A stretch of 25,284 bases of DNA from a virus, in the IMG/VR virus record IMGVR_UViG_3300025120_000495, positions 1 through 25,284 of that record. One strand, given 5' to 3'. The notes under the pieces were generated by a model. That model was given only the letters and a program-made list of their open reading frames with translations. It ran no database searches and was not told the DNA's origin. Positions 6,412 to 15,218 of the stretch are shown here, piece by piece. The translations under genes and the position numbers were made by a program. Every line of letters starts with the position of its first letter. Position 1 is the first letter of the stretch.

Positions 6412-8742
6412 ATGCAAAAAATACAACTATACATAGAAGGTCAGAGAGTAGATTTATTTGATGATGAAAGTGTTGTACTAACACAAACAATCCAGAACGT
6501 AAAAGACGTTCAGAAAGTGTTTACAGACTATTCAAAGACATTCACATTACCAGCAACAAAAGAAAATAATAAAATATTTAAACACTATTACAACAATAGT
6601 ATTACAAATGGTTTTGATGGTAGAAGTAGAGTAAGTGCAACCTTAGAATTAAATTATTTAAAGTTTAGAAAAGGAAAAATAAAACTTGAAGGTGTTGATT
6701 TAAAAAACAATGTACCATCATCTTACAAAGTAAGATTTACTGGAAATACAGTTACATTAAAAGACTTGCTAGGAGAAGATAAACTAGGAGCTTTAACTGG
6801 CTTAAATTCAAACACCTTAGTTTACAATGCTGCAAATGTAAAAACTAAGTTAAAAGCAAACCCAGCAACAAACGATGTTGTAGTTCCTTTAATAACACAT
6901 ACACAAAGGTTAATTTATAATAGCTTAACATCGAATAATGACAAAGGGAATTTACATTATGATAGTAGCAATGTACATGGTGTTTCTTGGGATGACTTAA
7001 AATATGCAATAAGAGTAGATACTATTATACAAGCAATAGAAACAAAATACGGAATAACATTTAGCAATGATTTCTTCAATAGCTCAAATGCACCTTACTA
7101 CAATTTGTTTATGTGGCTACACAGAAAAAAAGGTTATGTAGAATCTCCAACTGCAACAGAGGTAGAATCTTTGGTTAATACTTGGACTGCTACAAGTGTA
7201 GGCTCAACCATAACATCAATGTCAAACACATCAACTTTATTTGTTGGTGGTACTCCAAGCAGATACACTAAGCTAGATTTAAAACTAAGAACAACAAGTA
7301 GTTTTTCTTATAGTGCTTCTGTACAATTAAACGGAACAGAGATTTACAATAGTGGAAGTGTAACTGGAGACTTAGATATAACAAAAGATGATATAGGAAC
7401 ATCACAAGGTACTTATAATGTTATTATACAATCAGCTCAAAATGTTACATTCTCAGAGGTTACTTGGGATATTGGATATAGGCTTTTAGCTGGTTTAGAA
7501 ACATTTAATACTTATACATCTGCTGCATTTTCTCACACAAATGCGTTTGATTTTATTATAACACAACAGATACCAGAGATAAAATGTATTGATTTCTTAA
7601 CTGGTATTTTTAAAATGTTTAATCTAACATCTTATGTTGATAATGATACAGATAATGTTATTGTAAAAACTTTAGATAGCTATTATGCTGGAGGTACTTC
7701 TTATGACATAACAGAATTTGTAGATAGGGATAAAAGCTCTGTTAATGTTGCGTTACCATTTAAAGAAATAACCTTTGAACACGGAGATACAAAAACACTT
7801 TTAGCCAATACACATTCACAACTATTTAATAAAACTTGGGGCAAGACAGAGTATAAAAATGGAGAAAAATTAGATGGTAAAATATACAAAGTAAAAACAC
7901 CTTTCTCACAATTAAAATATGAACGATTACCTGATTCAAACAATAGCAATGCAACATCTATTCAGTATGGGTTTTTTGTAGATGACAATCAAGATCCTTA
8001 CTATGGTAAACCTTTATTGTTTTATCCAATTTTAAATAGTGGTAATAGCATATCTTTTTTAGATACTACAAGCAGTAATTCAGAAATAGCACAATATAAT
8101 ATACCATCAAATAGTGTTGCATTAGCATCATCAACAAGCAAGTATAATATCAATTTCAATAATGAGATAAACGAATATACTGCTGACAATACATTTACAG
8201 ATACTTTATTTCAAGCATACCATAAAGATTACATATCTGATGTATTTGATGTAACAAACAGACTAACAAAAGTAACTGCATATTTACCTCTAAGAATCTT
8301 GCTTAATTATACACTAGCAGATAGGTTTAATATTAGTGGTTCTACTTACAAGATTAATAGCATTAAGACAAATATGCTAACTGGTAAATCTGACTTAGAG
8401 TTGTTGAACGATATTTATACACCTCCAGCTCCAGCAATTCCTCCAGATACAACTGCACCAACTGCACCAGTTGTTTACACACCAAGTACAATAATAGGTA
8501 CAACACAAGTTTATTTCTGTTGGGCTGCTTCAAGTGATGGTACTGGTGTAGGTGTAAAAAGTTACTCAGTAACACAAGATGGAGTGCTTATACAGAGAGT
8601 TACTGCAACACCCTTACAAGACTTTTATTGTGTTACCGTAACTGGATTAGCAAGTGGTACATCTTATACGTTTGGAATAACTGCAACAGACTTTAATAGT
8701 AATGTATCATCAATAACTAATTACACAATAACAACGTCATGA
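6412..8742 (+). CDS. Large tail protein with C-terminal fibronectin type III domain (baseplate hub candidate)
   Basis: A 776-residue protein. The N-terminal region (VLTQTIQNVKDVQKVFTDYS, then KTFTLPATKENNKIFKHYY) looks like a conserved core found in large tail proteins of Bacteroidota phages. Residues about 380-650 contain mixed alpha/beta sequence compatible with a hub-like fold. Residues about 680-776 form a fibronectin type III domain: a proline-rich linker (PPAPAIPPDTTAPTAP), then the strand YFCWAASSDG, and the ending GLASGTSYTFGITATD. FN3 domains on phage tails often bind surface sugars weakly. Position before the tape measure is unusual for a hub, so the hub name is tentative. Confidence 0.6.
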   Translation: MQKIQLYIEGQRVDLFDDESVVLTQTIQNVKDVQKVFTDYSKTFTLPATKENNKIFKHYYNNSITNGFDGRSRVSATLELNYLKFRKGKIKLEGVDLKNNVPSSYKVRFTGNTVTLKDLLGEDKLGALTGLNSNTLVYNAANVKTKLKANPATNDVVVPLITHTQRLIYNSLTSNNDKGNLHYDSSNVHGVSWDDLKYAIRVDTIIQAIETKYGITFSNDFFNSSNAPYYNLFMWLHRKKGYVESPTATEVESLVNTWTATSVGSTITSMSNTSTLFVGGTPSRYTKLDLKLRTTSSFSYSASVQLNGTEIYNSGSVTGDLDITKDDIGTSQGTYNVIIQSAQNVTFSEVTWDIGYRLLAGLETFNTYTSAAFSHTNAFDFIITQQIPEIKCIDFLTGIFKMFNLTSYVDNDTDNVIVKTLDSYYAGGTSYDITEFVDRDKSSVNVALPFKEITFEHGDTKTLLANTHSQLFNKTWGKTEYKNGEKLDGKIYKVKTPFSQLKYERLPDSNNSNATSIQYGFFVDDNQDPYYGKPLLFYPILNSGNSISFLDTTSSNSEIAQYNIPSNSVALASSTSKYNINFNNEINEYTADNTFTDTLFQAYHKDYISDVFDVTNRLTKVTAYLPLRILLNYTLADRFNISGSTYKINSIKTNMLTGKSDLELLNDIYTPPAPAIPPDTTAPTAPVVYTPSTIIGTTQVYFCWAASSDGTGVGVKSYSVTQDGVLIQRVTATPLQDFYCVTVTGLASGTSYTFGITATDFNSNVSSITNYTITTS

Positions 8743-8867
8743 TAAAAGAGATATTAGAGTTACTAAAAGATACAGATTGCAAGTCTGAGATAGTACAAAT
8801 AGCAAAAGGAAAAAATAAGTTTCCAGATAGTTTTAAAGAATTAATAAAAAGAGAATGGAAAAAGTAG
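8739..8867 (+). CDS. Small basic/acidic helical protein between tail protein and tape measure
   Basis: ATG at 8739 overlaps the previous stop (ATGA) and the frame runs 42 codons to TAG 8865-8867, ending 13 nt inside the tape measure gene. The product MIKEILELLKDTDCKSEIVQ... is helical with a lysine-rich end. It has no recognised domain. Overlaps at both ends support it as a translated member of the tail operon; a tape-measure helper role is possible from position but is a guess. Confidence 0.55.
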   Translation: MIKEILELLKDTDCKSEIVQIAKGKNKFPDSFKELIKREWKK

Positions 8868-10726
8868 TAGTTGAATTAGAAGCTAAAACTGGTAAAGCAG
8901 AAGCAAGTTTACAAGATGTTGTAAATGCAATACAAGACATTAATAAAGCAACCACAGAATCAAATAAAGATACTGCTAAGTCTTTAAAAGAAGTAGAGAA
9001 GTCTTCTAGCAAAGCAGCTAAAGGCATAAAGGGTATTGGAAATGCTATAAAGGCTGCTGGTATTGGATTAGCAATTGCTGCATTAACGACATTAAAAGAA
9101 GTATTTACATCTAATCAAAAAGTAGCAGATTTATTTTCAACTGCATTTGAAACGGTGTCTTTAGTGTTTAGTAGTTTTGTAGAAACAATAGTTGATGTTG
9201 TTGAAAATGTTAATGAAGCTACTGGTGGTTTTGATGCATTAAAAAAAGTAGTAGGTGGACTTTTAACCATTGCTATTTCTCCTTTAAAGTTTGCATTTTT
9301 TGGAATTAAATTAGGTTTACAAGAAGCACAACTAGCTTGGGAACAATCATTTTTTGGGGATAAAGATCCAACAACAATTAAAGAACTAAATTCTGCAATA
9401 AAAGAAACTAGGAATGATTTAGCTGATGTAGCTACTGAAGCAGTAGATGCTGGTAAACAAGTTGCTAATAATTTTGTAGAAGCAGTTGGAGAGGTTAATA
9501 CATTGGTAACGGAATCCGTTCAGGGTGTATCTAAAATAAGTGTAAGTGCTGCATATGAAGCAGCGAAAGCCAATGTAGAACTTGCAAACTCTGCTGAATT
9601 AGCATCAGTAAAAAATCAAGGATTAATTGAAAAGTACGACAGACAAGCAGAGCAACAAAGACAAATACGAGACGATGAAAGCAAGAGTATTGAAGAAAGA
9701 ATAAAAGCTAATGATGAACTTGCTAAAATACTAGACAAGCAAGAAGAAGCAATGCTTAAAAATGCTGACATTGCTGTTGCATCTGCTAAAGCAGAGTTAG
9801 ATAAAAATAAAGAAAATATACAATTACAAAAAGCATATGAAGAAGCACTTAATGAAAGAGCTGGTATTGAAGCACAAATAACTGGGTTTAGAAGTGAGCA
9901 ACAAACAAACACAAATTCTTTATTAAGAGAGCAGAAAGAAATAATGAATGAGATTGCTCTTTTTGGTAAATCTGAAAGAGACAGAGAAAGGCTAGAGCTA
10001 GAACAACAATATGAAGCAAACAAACTTTTAATAGAAAAAGAAATTACAGATGATGCAGAAAAAAAAGAAAGATTACTTGCAGCAGAAACAGATTACAAAA
10101 CAAAGTTAAAAGAATTAAACGATGGGTTTGATACTGTGGATTTAGAAGCAAAACAATTAAAAGCAGATAAAGAAGCTGAGATAGAGCAACAAAAAATAGC
10201 TATAAAACAAAACACTTTAGATAATATTGTTTCTATTGCTAATGCAGAATCAGCAGTTGGTAAAGCAGCATTAATTGCTAAGCAACTTTTGATGGCAAAA
10301 GAGTTAATATTGGAGATAAAGAAAACAATTACATTTTCAACACAAGCAGCAGCAAGGTCAACCGTTGCAATGGCAGAAGGTTCAGCACAAACTGCTAAAA
10401 TTGGATTTCCTCAAAATATACCTATGTTAATTGGTTATGCTGCACAAGCTGCTGGTATTTTCTCTGCTATAAGGTCAGCAGTAAAAAGCTCTAAGGCTGG
10501 TGCATCAATCCCAAATATTACACCACCATCAACACCATCTATACCAACTGGAGCATCTACACCACCATTATTTAATGTAGTTGGTGCAAGTGATACAAAC
10601 CAATTAGCATCTGCTATTGGAGGGCAATCTCAACAACCAGTACAAGCATACGTTGTTGCAAACGATGTAACAACTGCACAGAGTATGGATAGAAATATTG
10701 TAAATGATGCAAGTTTAGGAGATTAA
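8855..10726 (+). CDS. Tail tape measure protein
   Basis: A 623-residue, Ala/Lys/Glu-rich protein. Two hydrophobic segments lie in the N-terminal third (about 60-82, GIGNAIKAAGIGLAIAALTT; and about 130-150), a long charged coiled coil occupies about 240-430, and a hydrophobic Ala/Gly-rich segment (about 520-545) precedes a Ser/Pro/Thr linker. This is the usual build of tape measure proteins, which set tail length and are ejected with DNA. At the usual rule of about 0.15 nm per residue the tail would be roughly 90 nm. No lytic domain is seen. It closes the tail block. Confidence 0.8.
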   Translation: MEKVVVELEAKTGKAEASLQDVVNAIQDINKATTESNKDTAKSLKEVEKSSSKAAKGIKGIGNAIKAAGIGLAIAALTTLKEVFTSNQKVADLFSTAFETVSLVFSSFVETIVDVVENVNEATGGFDALKKVVGGLLTIAISPLKFAFFGIKLGLQEAQLAWEQSFFGDKDPTTIKELNSAIKETRNDLADVATEAVDAGKQVANNFVEAVGEVNTLVTESVQGVSKISVSAAYEAAKANVELANSAELASVKNQGLIEKYDRQAEQQRQIRDDESKSIEERIKANDELAKILDKQEEAMLKNADIAVASAKAELDKNKENIQLQKAYEEALNERAGIEAQITGFRSEQQTNTNSLLREQKEIMNEIALFGKSERDRERLELEQQYEANKLLIEKEITDDAEKKERLLAAETDYKTKLKELNDGFDTVDLEAKQLKADKEAEIEQQKIAIKQNTLDNIVSIANAESAVGKAALIAKQLLMAKELILEIKKTITFSTQAAARSTVAMAEGSAQTAKIGFPQNIPMLIGYAAQAAGIFSAIRSAVKSSKAGASIPNITPPSTPSIPTGASTPPLFNVVGASDTNQLASAIGGQSQQPVQAYVVANDVTTAQSMDRNIVNDASLGD

Positions 10727-10732
10727 AAATGC

Positions 10733-10759
10733 AAAAAGTATTGATTATTTCATTATATA
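10733..10759 (+). promoter_or_regulatory. Late promoter motif copy 3 (protease/fibre unit)
   Basis: AAAAA at 10733-10737, TTTC at 10748-10751, ATTATATA at 10752-10759; spacing 19 nt. The start codon of the protease gene (10763) begins 11 nt after the first base of ATTATATA. Confidence 0.6.
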
Positions 10760-10762
10760 TAC

Positions 10763-11341
10763 ATGAGACTGATTGAATTAATTTTAGATGATGATGAGGC
10801 AATAGGTGTTTCTGCAATTAGCGTAGTAGCCAATGGTGCTATTGAGTCAGATTTTATTGCTTTAAACACCCAAGAAATAAAACTTGCTGAGATAAACAAA
10901 GAGAAACGTTTATTGATGGGGGCTTTACTTATACCAAAGAAACCTATTTACAGAAAGTCTGGAGAAGATGAGTACTACATATTCTTTTCTGAAAAGACAA
11001 TTGCAAAAGCATCTCAATTATATCTACAAAACGGAAACCAATCCGAAGCAACACTAGAACACAAAGACCAATTAAAAGATTTAACACTTGTAGAATCTTG
11101 GATTGTAGAAGACAAACAAAAAGACAAGACTGCTTTATATGGTTTAGATGTACCAGTAGGTACTTGGATGGGTTCTGTAAAAGTAGAGAACGAAGATGTA
11201 TGGAATGATTATGTAAAGACTGGTAAAGTAAAAGGTTTTAGTATAGAAGGATATTTCGCTAATCGATTAGAATCAAAACCAAAAGCAGAATTATCAGCAG
11301 ACGAAAAGAAATTAGCAGAACTTAAAAAACTTTTATCCTAA
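10763..11341 (+). CDS. XkdF-like phage head maturation protease (peptidase S78_2-like)
   Basis: A 192-residue protein with the layout of XkdF-type prohead proteases: RLLMGALLIPKKPIYR (about 49-64), a histidine in ATLEHKDQ (His 100) followed by LTLVESWIVEDKQKD, then the conserved PVGTWMGSVKV (131-141) and VKGFSIEGYF with the candidate nucleophile Ser 160. The enzyme family cleaves scaffold and capsid proteins inside the prohead. The C-terminal 25 residues are a charged helix that may tether it to the scaffold. Its separation from the capsid gene by two fibre-type genes is uncommon. Stop and next ATG share an A. Confidence 0.85.
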   Translation: MRLIELILDDDEAIGVSAISVVANGAIESDFIALNTQEIKLAEINKEKRLLMGALLIPKKPIYRKSGEDEYYIFFSEKTIAKASQLYLQNGNQSEATLEHKDQLKDLTLVESWIVEDKQKDKTALYGLDVPVGTWMGSVKVENEDVWNDYVKTGKVKGFSIEGYFANRLESKPKAELSADEKKLAELKKLLS

Positions 11342-11514
11342 TGAGAGCAGTTTATTGTAAATGTAAAAATACTTATTCAATAGAATGTAAGGATAATAAT
11401 AATAAAATTTGTAATGCTCCAGAGTATTGGAAGCAAGGCATCGGTAGGATAAGTGCAATACCAGCAACACCAAGTGATATTTTTGGTTTAACATTTGACA
11501 CAACATTTAATTAA
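11341..11514 (+). CDS. Small cysteine-bearing protein
   Basis: ATG at 11341 shares its A with the protease stop; 57 codons run to TAA 11512-11514. The N-terminal half has four cysteines: CKC (residues 6 and 8), and Cys 16 and 24. This C-x-C-x7-C-x7-C spacing could hold a zinc ion, although it is not a standard zinc ribbon. The C-terminal half (GRISAIPATPSDIFGLTF) is uncharged, resembling linkers of virion proteins. Function unknown; position suggests a minor structural or assembly part. Confidence 0.6.
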   Translation: MRAVYCKCKNTYSIECKDNNNKICNAPEYWKQGIGRISAIPATPSDIFGLTFDTTFN

Positions 11515-11519
11515 AAATT

Positions 11520-12008
11520 ATGAGCATAAAAAGCGAAGCAATAATAATAAGAGATGAAACAACAACTGGAGCAAACACTGCTGCTAGAGTTGGAGGAAAC
11601 CTTGTATCTATTGCAGATGATTTAATATCAAAACAAACTGAGATAGATTTAAATAGTGCTAAAGTTGGTATTACAACGCAACAAGCAACAGACATTACTA
11701 CAAATACTGCTAAAGTTGGTATTACAACGCAACAAGCAACAGACATTACTACAAATACTGCTAAAGTTGGTATTACAACGCAACAAGCAACAGACATTAC
11801 TACAAATACTGCTAAAGTTTCTTTTGATAGTGCTTCAAGTACAAAGCTAGGAGGAATTGAAACTAGTGCAGAAGTTAATACTATTAACTCAACAACTACA
11901 TCAGAACCAACTGGAAGCGATTTAGTTTACAATGTTGTTAGTTTGACACAAGCAGAATATGATGCTGGAAGTCCAGTAGCAACAACATTTTACTTAATAG
12001 TCGGATAA
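11520..12008 (+). CDS. Fibre/shaft protein with 17-residue tandem repeats
   Basis: A 162-residue protein without Cys or Trp. After an N-terminal region (ETTTGANTAARVGGNLVSIA) that resembles trimeric fibre N-termini, there are three exact copies of a 17-residue unit (AKVGITTQQATDITTNT, residues 47-97) and a partial fourth. The heptad-like A/V/I/T spacing suggests a coiled or beta-helical trimeric shaft. The C-terminus, LTQAEYDAGSPVATTFYLIVG, is a motif I associate with Bacteroidota phage tail appendages. It probably forms a thin fibre next to the BspA-like protein encoded just downstream (1-nt gap). Confidence 0.7.
   Translation: MSIKSEAIIIRDETTTGANTAARVGGNLVSIADDLISKQTEIDLNSAKVGITTQQATDITTNTAKVGITTQQATDITTNTAKVGITTQQATDITTNTAKVSFDSASSTKLGGIETSAEVNTINSTTTSEPTGSDLVYNVVSLTQAEYDAGSPVATTFYLIVG
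11658..11810 (+). repeat. Three perfect 51-bp tandem repeats in the fibre gene
   Basis: Units at 11658-11708, 11709-11759 and 11760-11810 are identical base for base; a partial fourth (GCTAAAGTT) follows at 11811. The unit is 17 codons, so gain or loss of copies keeps the reading frame. Identity at third codon positions points to recent duplication or active homogenisation. Confidence 0.95.
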
Positions 12009-12009
12009 T

Positions 12010-12918
12010 ATGGCTATAAAGTTAGGAAGTGCTAGTATTTCAAAATTATACTTAGGAAGCAATGAAATATCAAAAGCCTATTTAGGTGCTAATGAAGTTT
12101 TTTCAAGTGGAGATACTACAACTTTTATTACAACTTGGAGAACAACAACAAGTAATGAATCTATAACTATTCCTACATTTGGAATTGGATATAATTACGA
12201 TTTAACTACATCTGATGGTCAAGAATTTACTGGATTAATTGGAGCTAAGACAATAACATTTGCTGCATCAGGAGACTATGATGTGTCAATAAGTGGAGTA
12301 TTTCCTAGAATTTACATTAATAATAACGTTACAAATAAGGTTAAATTAATTGATATCAAACAATGGGGTAATATTGCTTGGTCAAGTTTTAGAAATGCTT
12401 TTTATGGATGCTCAAACTTAACTGGTTCGTTCACGGATGCTCCAAACCTTACAAATGTTACTGATTTAGAACGAGCTTTTTATGGATGTTCATCTTTTAA
12501 TCAAAACATAGGTAGTTGGGACGTTAGTGGTGTTACTAATATGAATAGAACATTTTTTCAAGCATTTGTTTTTAATCAACCCATTGGAAATTGGGATGTT
12601 TCAAATGTTACAAATATGAATAGAATGCTTTTTCAAAACACTAATTTTAATCAATCTTTAAATTGGGATGTTAGTAGCGCAACAGATATGTCTGTATTAT
12701 TAAGTGGAGCAACTTTATCAACTGCTAATTACGATGCTACATTGATAAATTTAGAAAGTAAATTACAAGCAACATATCCAAATGGAAGTGGATATACAGC
12801 TAGTATTTCAACTAGTTTTGGAAGTTCAAAATACACAAGTGGGGGAACTGCTGCTGCTGCTAGGGCATCATTAGTAAGTAATTTTGGATGGTCAATAGTT
12901 GACGGAGGTGCTGCTTAA
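12010..12918 (+). CDS. BspA-like (DUF285-type) repeat tail appendage protein, copy A
   Basis: A 302-residue protein. The N-terminus, AIKLGSASISKLYLGSNEIS, is a short repeat (SxxxLYLGxNE) seen on Bacteroidota phage tail proteins and probably docks it on the virion. The centre has BspA-like repeats of about 25 residues built on FNQxxxxWDVSxVTNMxxxF (about residues 157-225), the DUF285 type found in cell-surface adhesins. The C-terminal domain ends SNFGWSIVDGG. It probably faces the host surface as a receptor-binding or adhesion protein; that role is inferred. A homologue with a different N-terminus is at 18587-19579, and each is followed by a related small gene. Confidence 0.75.
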   Translation: MAIKLGSASISKLYLGSNEISKAYLGANEVFSSGDTTTFITTWRTTTSNESITIPTFGIGYNYDLTTSDGQEFTGLIGAKTITFAASGDYDVSISGVFPRIYINNNVTNKVKLIDIKQWGNIAWSSFRNAFYGCSNLTGSFTDAPNLTNVTDLERAFYGCSSFNQNIGSWDVSGVTNMNRTFFQAFVFNQPIGNWDVSNVTNMNRMLFQNTNFNQSLNWDVSSATDMSVLLSGATLSTANYDATLINLESKLQATYPNGSGYTASISTSFGSSKYTSGGTAAAARASLVSNFGWSIVDGGAA

Positions 12919-12932
12919 ATAAATAAATAAAT

Positions 12933-13139
12933 ATGATTGAATTAAAAAATACAAGTATTTGCTACCCAACCAATGAAACTTGGTTTATATGCTGGGATAA
13001 TACTAGAACAGAAATAAAAGCATTTGGCTCTATTTTAACAGACCAATGTCTAGAAACTCCTTGGATTGAAATAGACTATTACGACAATGAAGAACAATGG
13101 GCAGAAATACTAATTAAAAATGAAATAAATCCATTTTAA
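12933..13139 (+). CDS. Small partner protein of BspA-like protein, copy A
   Basis: A 68-residue acidic, aromatic-rich protein (ETWFICWDNTRTEIKAFGS, then EIDYYDNEEQWAEILI). It is clearly homologous to the 72-residue product of 19588-19806; both directly follow a BspA-like gene after a short TAAATAAATA-type leader (14 nt here). The strict pairing suggests the two products work together, as an assembly chaperone or a tip subunit, but no known family is recognised. No signal peptide or membrane segment. Confidence 0.75.
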   Translation: MIELKNTSICYPTNETWFICWDNTRTEIKAFGSILTDQCLETPWIEIDYYDNEEQWAEILIKNEINPF

Positions 13140-13154
13140 TAAAAACGAAAATGC

Positions 13155-13181
13155 AAAATAATAACTAATTTTTATTATATA
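13155..13181 (+). promoter_or_regulatory. Late promoter motif copy 4 (scaffold/capsid unit)
   Basis: AAAA at 13155-13158, TTTTT directly before ATTATATA (13174-13181); spacing 19 nt. This copy has TTTTT where most others have TTTC. The start codon of the next gene (13185) begins 11 nt after the first base of ATTATATA. Confidence 0.6.
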
Positions 13182-13184
13182 TAC

Positions 13185-13607
13185 ATGAACACACAGAACA
13201 GAGTTTTTAAAAAACTAGCACAAGCAGAGAAAGTGGAGTTGTCTGCACAGAAAGTTGAGTTGGCTAATCTTAATCAATTAAAAGCTGGTATTAAAAAAGT
13301 TGAAAAAGATTTAAAGGCTGGTCAAAAATATGAAAATCAGTATAAAAAACTTACTGGAGAAGCAGACGATTTAGCAAGAAAATTCTTATCACTTTCAAGT
13401 GATGGTAAAATGGGAATTCCTTTATCTGTAAATTTATTTACTATGATAAAGGATATTAAAGCTGCTGGTAAAGAATTAGGAGTTGATATGTCCAGTAACT
13501 CAGATGTAAAATTTGCTGAAACTGTTATGAATGCTTGGGCAGACTGGAAAAATGATGTGCAAAAAATGTCAGATAAAGCATCTGCAATGGCTAAAAAATT
13601 AAGTTAA
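13185..13607 (+). CDS. Helical head-assembly protein candidate (scaffold-related)
   Basis: A 140-residue, lysine-rich, almost fully helical protein. The first 70 residues (KLAQAEKVELSAQKVELANLN...) have heptad-like spacing expected of a coiled coil; the end is basic (MSDKASAMAKKLS). Position as first gene of the unit that makes the next scaffold-like protein and the capsid fits an assembly or minor head role. No family motif is recognised, and it could equally be a virion-internal protein. Confidence 0.5.
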   Translation: MNTQNRVFKKLAQAEKVELSAQKVELANLNQLKAGIKKVEKDLKAGQKYENQYKKLTGEADDLARKFLSLSSDGKMGIPLSVNLFTMIKDIKAAGKELGVDMSSNSDVKFAETVMNAWADWKNDVQKMSDKASAMAKKLS

Positions 13608-13615
13608 CTAAATAT

Positions 13616-14197
13616 ATGAACACAGACAGAACATTACTAAACAAAGCAAGAGTTTTACTAGGTATAGAAGTAAAGCTAGAGCAAATGACACTAGACAATG
13701 GTGCAGTCTTAGAAGCTGAAGTATTTGAAGCTGGTGCAGAAATTTTCGTTGTTGCAGACGAGGATCGTGTACCAGTACCAGTTGGAGAATACGAAGCAGA
13801 AGGCAAAACTATTGTAGTATCAGAAGAAGGAGTAATTGGAGAAATCAAAGAAGCAAGTGCAGAAGAAGAAGCACCAGCAGAGGAAGCTCCAGTTGCAGAA
13901 GAAGAGTTAGCAACGGAAGAAGCTACTCCTAAAAAAATAGTTAAATCAATATCAGAAGAAATGTTCTTCTCAGAAATTGAAAAACTAAGAACCGAGATCA
14001 ACGAACTAAAACTTTCTAAAACAGAAGTTGTTGCAGAAGAAGTAGTAGTTGAAGAAGAAAAAGTAGAGTTATCAGAAGTAGAAGGTATAACACACACACC
14101 AGAAAATACATCTGATAAAAAAGAAACAAATCTTTATTCTCAAAGAGGGAATAAAAACACAACAATAAATAGAATTTTTAACGCAATAAATAAATAA
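13616..14197 (+). CDS. Scaffolding protein candidate
   Basis: A 193-residue, very acidic protein directly before the capsid gene (3-nt gap). A short N-terminal helix (NKARVLLGIEVKLEQMTL) is followed by a small beta region (VLEAEVFEAGAEIFVVADED, VPVPVGEYEAEGK), then a Glu/Ala/Pro-rich disordered stretch (about 82-110), a helical coiled coil (about 115-140) and a basic tail (RGNKNTTINRIFNAINK). An acidic disordered middle with a basic, probably capsid-binding C-terminus is typical of scaffolds removed by a prohead protease; the XkdF-like protease is encoded upstream. Confidence 0.7.
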   Translation: MNTDRTLLNKARVLLGIEVKLEQMTLDNGAVLEAEVFEAGAEIFVVADEDRVPVPVGEYEAEGKTIVVSEEGVIGEIKEASAEEEAPAEEAPVAEEELATEEATPKKIVKSISEEMFFSEIEKLRTEINELKLSKTEVVAEEVVVEEEKVELSEVEGITHTPENTSDKKETNLYSQRGNKNTTINRIFNAINK

Positions 14198-14200
14198 ATA

Positions 14201-15139
14201 ATGGCTACAACAACAAGTATTACTTCCACTTATGCTGGAGAATTTGCTGGAAAATACGTTTCAGCAGCTCTATTAAGTGGTAACACAATCGCAAATGGTT
14301 TAATCGAAGTAAAACCAAATGTAAAATTTAAAGAAGTATTAAAAGTGGTATCAATTGATGGTATTACTGCAAATGCTACTTGTGATTTCTCTGATACATC
14401 AACTGTAACGTTGACTGAAAGAGTAATCGAACCAAAACAACTTCAAGTAAATCTTGAATTATGTGTAAACAATTTCCGTTCTGATTGGGAAGCTGAATCT
14501 ATGGGTTTCAGTTCTCATGATAACTTACCTAAAACTTTCTCTGATTACTTTATCGGAAGAATCTCTCAGAAGGTAGCACAAAAAACAGAGCAAGATATCT
14601 GGAGTGGAACTGATGGAGCTGGTTCTTTTGATGGTTTTGTAACTTTATTAGCTGCTGACTCTGCACATACTGGAGCTAAAAAGATTACTGGACAAGCAGT
14701 AACTGCTGCAAATGTAGTAGCTGAGTTAGGAAGTATTGTAGATGCTATTCCAAGTTCTTTATATGGTAACGATGAGTTATTCGTTTATGTTTCTCAGAAC
14801 ATCTTCAGAGCATACAAGAGAGCTTTAGGTGGTTTCCAAGCAAACGGACAAGGAGCTGCTGGTGTAAACGCACTAGGTAACAACCAAGACATCGACATCC
14901 AATATTTTGATGGTGTAAAAATTGTTGCTTGTAACGGATTAGCTGACAACAAAGCAATCGCTACTTTGAAATCAAACTTATACTTTGGAACTGGACTTTT
15001 ATCAGACCACAACGAAGTAAAAGTATTAGATATGTCAGATTTAGACGGAAGTTCTAATGTACGTTTTATCATGAAATATTCAGCAGCAGTACAATACTCT
15101 ATTGTTGGAGATATAATTTCTTACGGATTAGGATTGTAA
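14201..15139 (+). CDS. Major capsid protein (HK97-fold candidate)
   Basis: A 312-residue protein following the scaffold. The layout agrees with HK97-type coat proteins: N-terminal arm, an E-loop-like strand region (about 45-80: FKEVLKVVSIDGITANATCD, SDTSTVTLTERVIEPKQL), a spine-helix region, and a C-terminal A-domain with FVYVSQNIFRAYKRALGG and the hydrophobic end YSIVGDIISYGLGL. The codon choice here is visibly richer in C-ending codons (AAC, TTC, ATC) than its neighbours, as expected of the most highly expressed gene. A strong terminator follows. The identification rests on position, size and expression signs. Confidence 0.8.
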   Translation: MATTTSITSTYAGEFAGKYVSAALLSGNTIANGLIEVKPNVKFKEVLKVVSIDGITANATCDFSDTSTVTLTERVIEPKQLQVNLELCVNNFRSDWEAESMGFSSHDNLPKTFSDYFIGRISQKVAQKTEQDIWSGTDGAGSFDGFVTLLAADSAHTGAKKITGQAVTAANVVAELGSIVDAIPSSLYGNDELFVYVSQNIFRAYKRALGGFQANGQGAAGVNALGNNQDIDIQYFDGVKIVACNGLADNKAIATLKSNLYFGTGLLSDHNEVKVLDMSDLDGSSNVRFIMKYSAAVQYSIVGDIISYGLGL

Positions 15140-15160
15140 GATAATCTAATAAATAATTAT

Positions 15161-15195
15161 AAAGGGTAGGTAGTTCATCTACTTACCCTTTTTTT
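15161..15195 (+). terminator. Intrinsic terminator after the capsid gene
   Basis: A 13-bp stem (AAAGGGTAGGTAG, 15161-15173, with CTACTTACCCTTT, 15179-15191; one G-T pair) with loop TTCAT, followed by T to 15195. It begins 21 nt after the capsid stop. It would end most transcripts from promoter motif copy 4. Confidence 0.85.
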
Positions 15196-15218
15196 AATAA
15201 CTAAAAAAATATAACACA

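Noticed and set aside
9616-10023. A 135-codon minus-strand open frame inside the tape measure gene
   Set aside because: It is Ser/Leu/Cys-rich, the mirror image of the Glu/Lys/Ala-rich coiled coil on the other strand. The same holds for minus-strand frames at 13591-14097, 11507-11797 and 15654-15986.
11656-11850. A plus-strand frame over the 51-bp repeats (LKLVLQRNKQQT...)
   Set aside because: It only exists because the repeat unit is a multiple of three; it lies fully inside the fibre gene and has no start context.
11520-12918. Diversity-generating retroelement acting on the fibre or BspA-like genes
   Set aside because: No reverse transcriptase gene and no template/variable repeat pair with adenine-specific differences is visible in the window. 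Differences between the two BspA-like copies are ordinary divergence.
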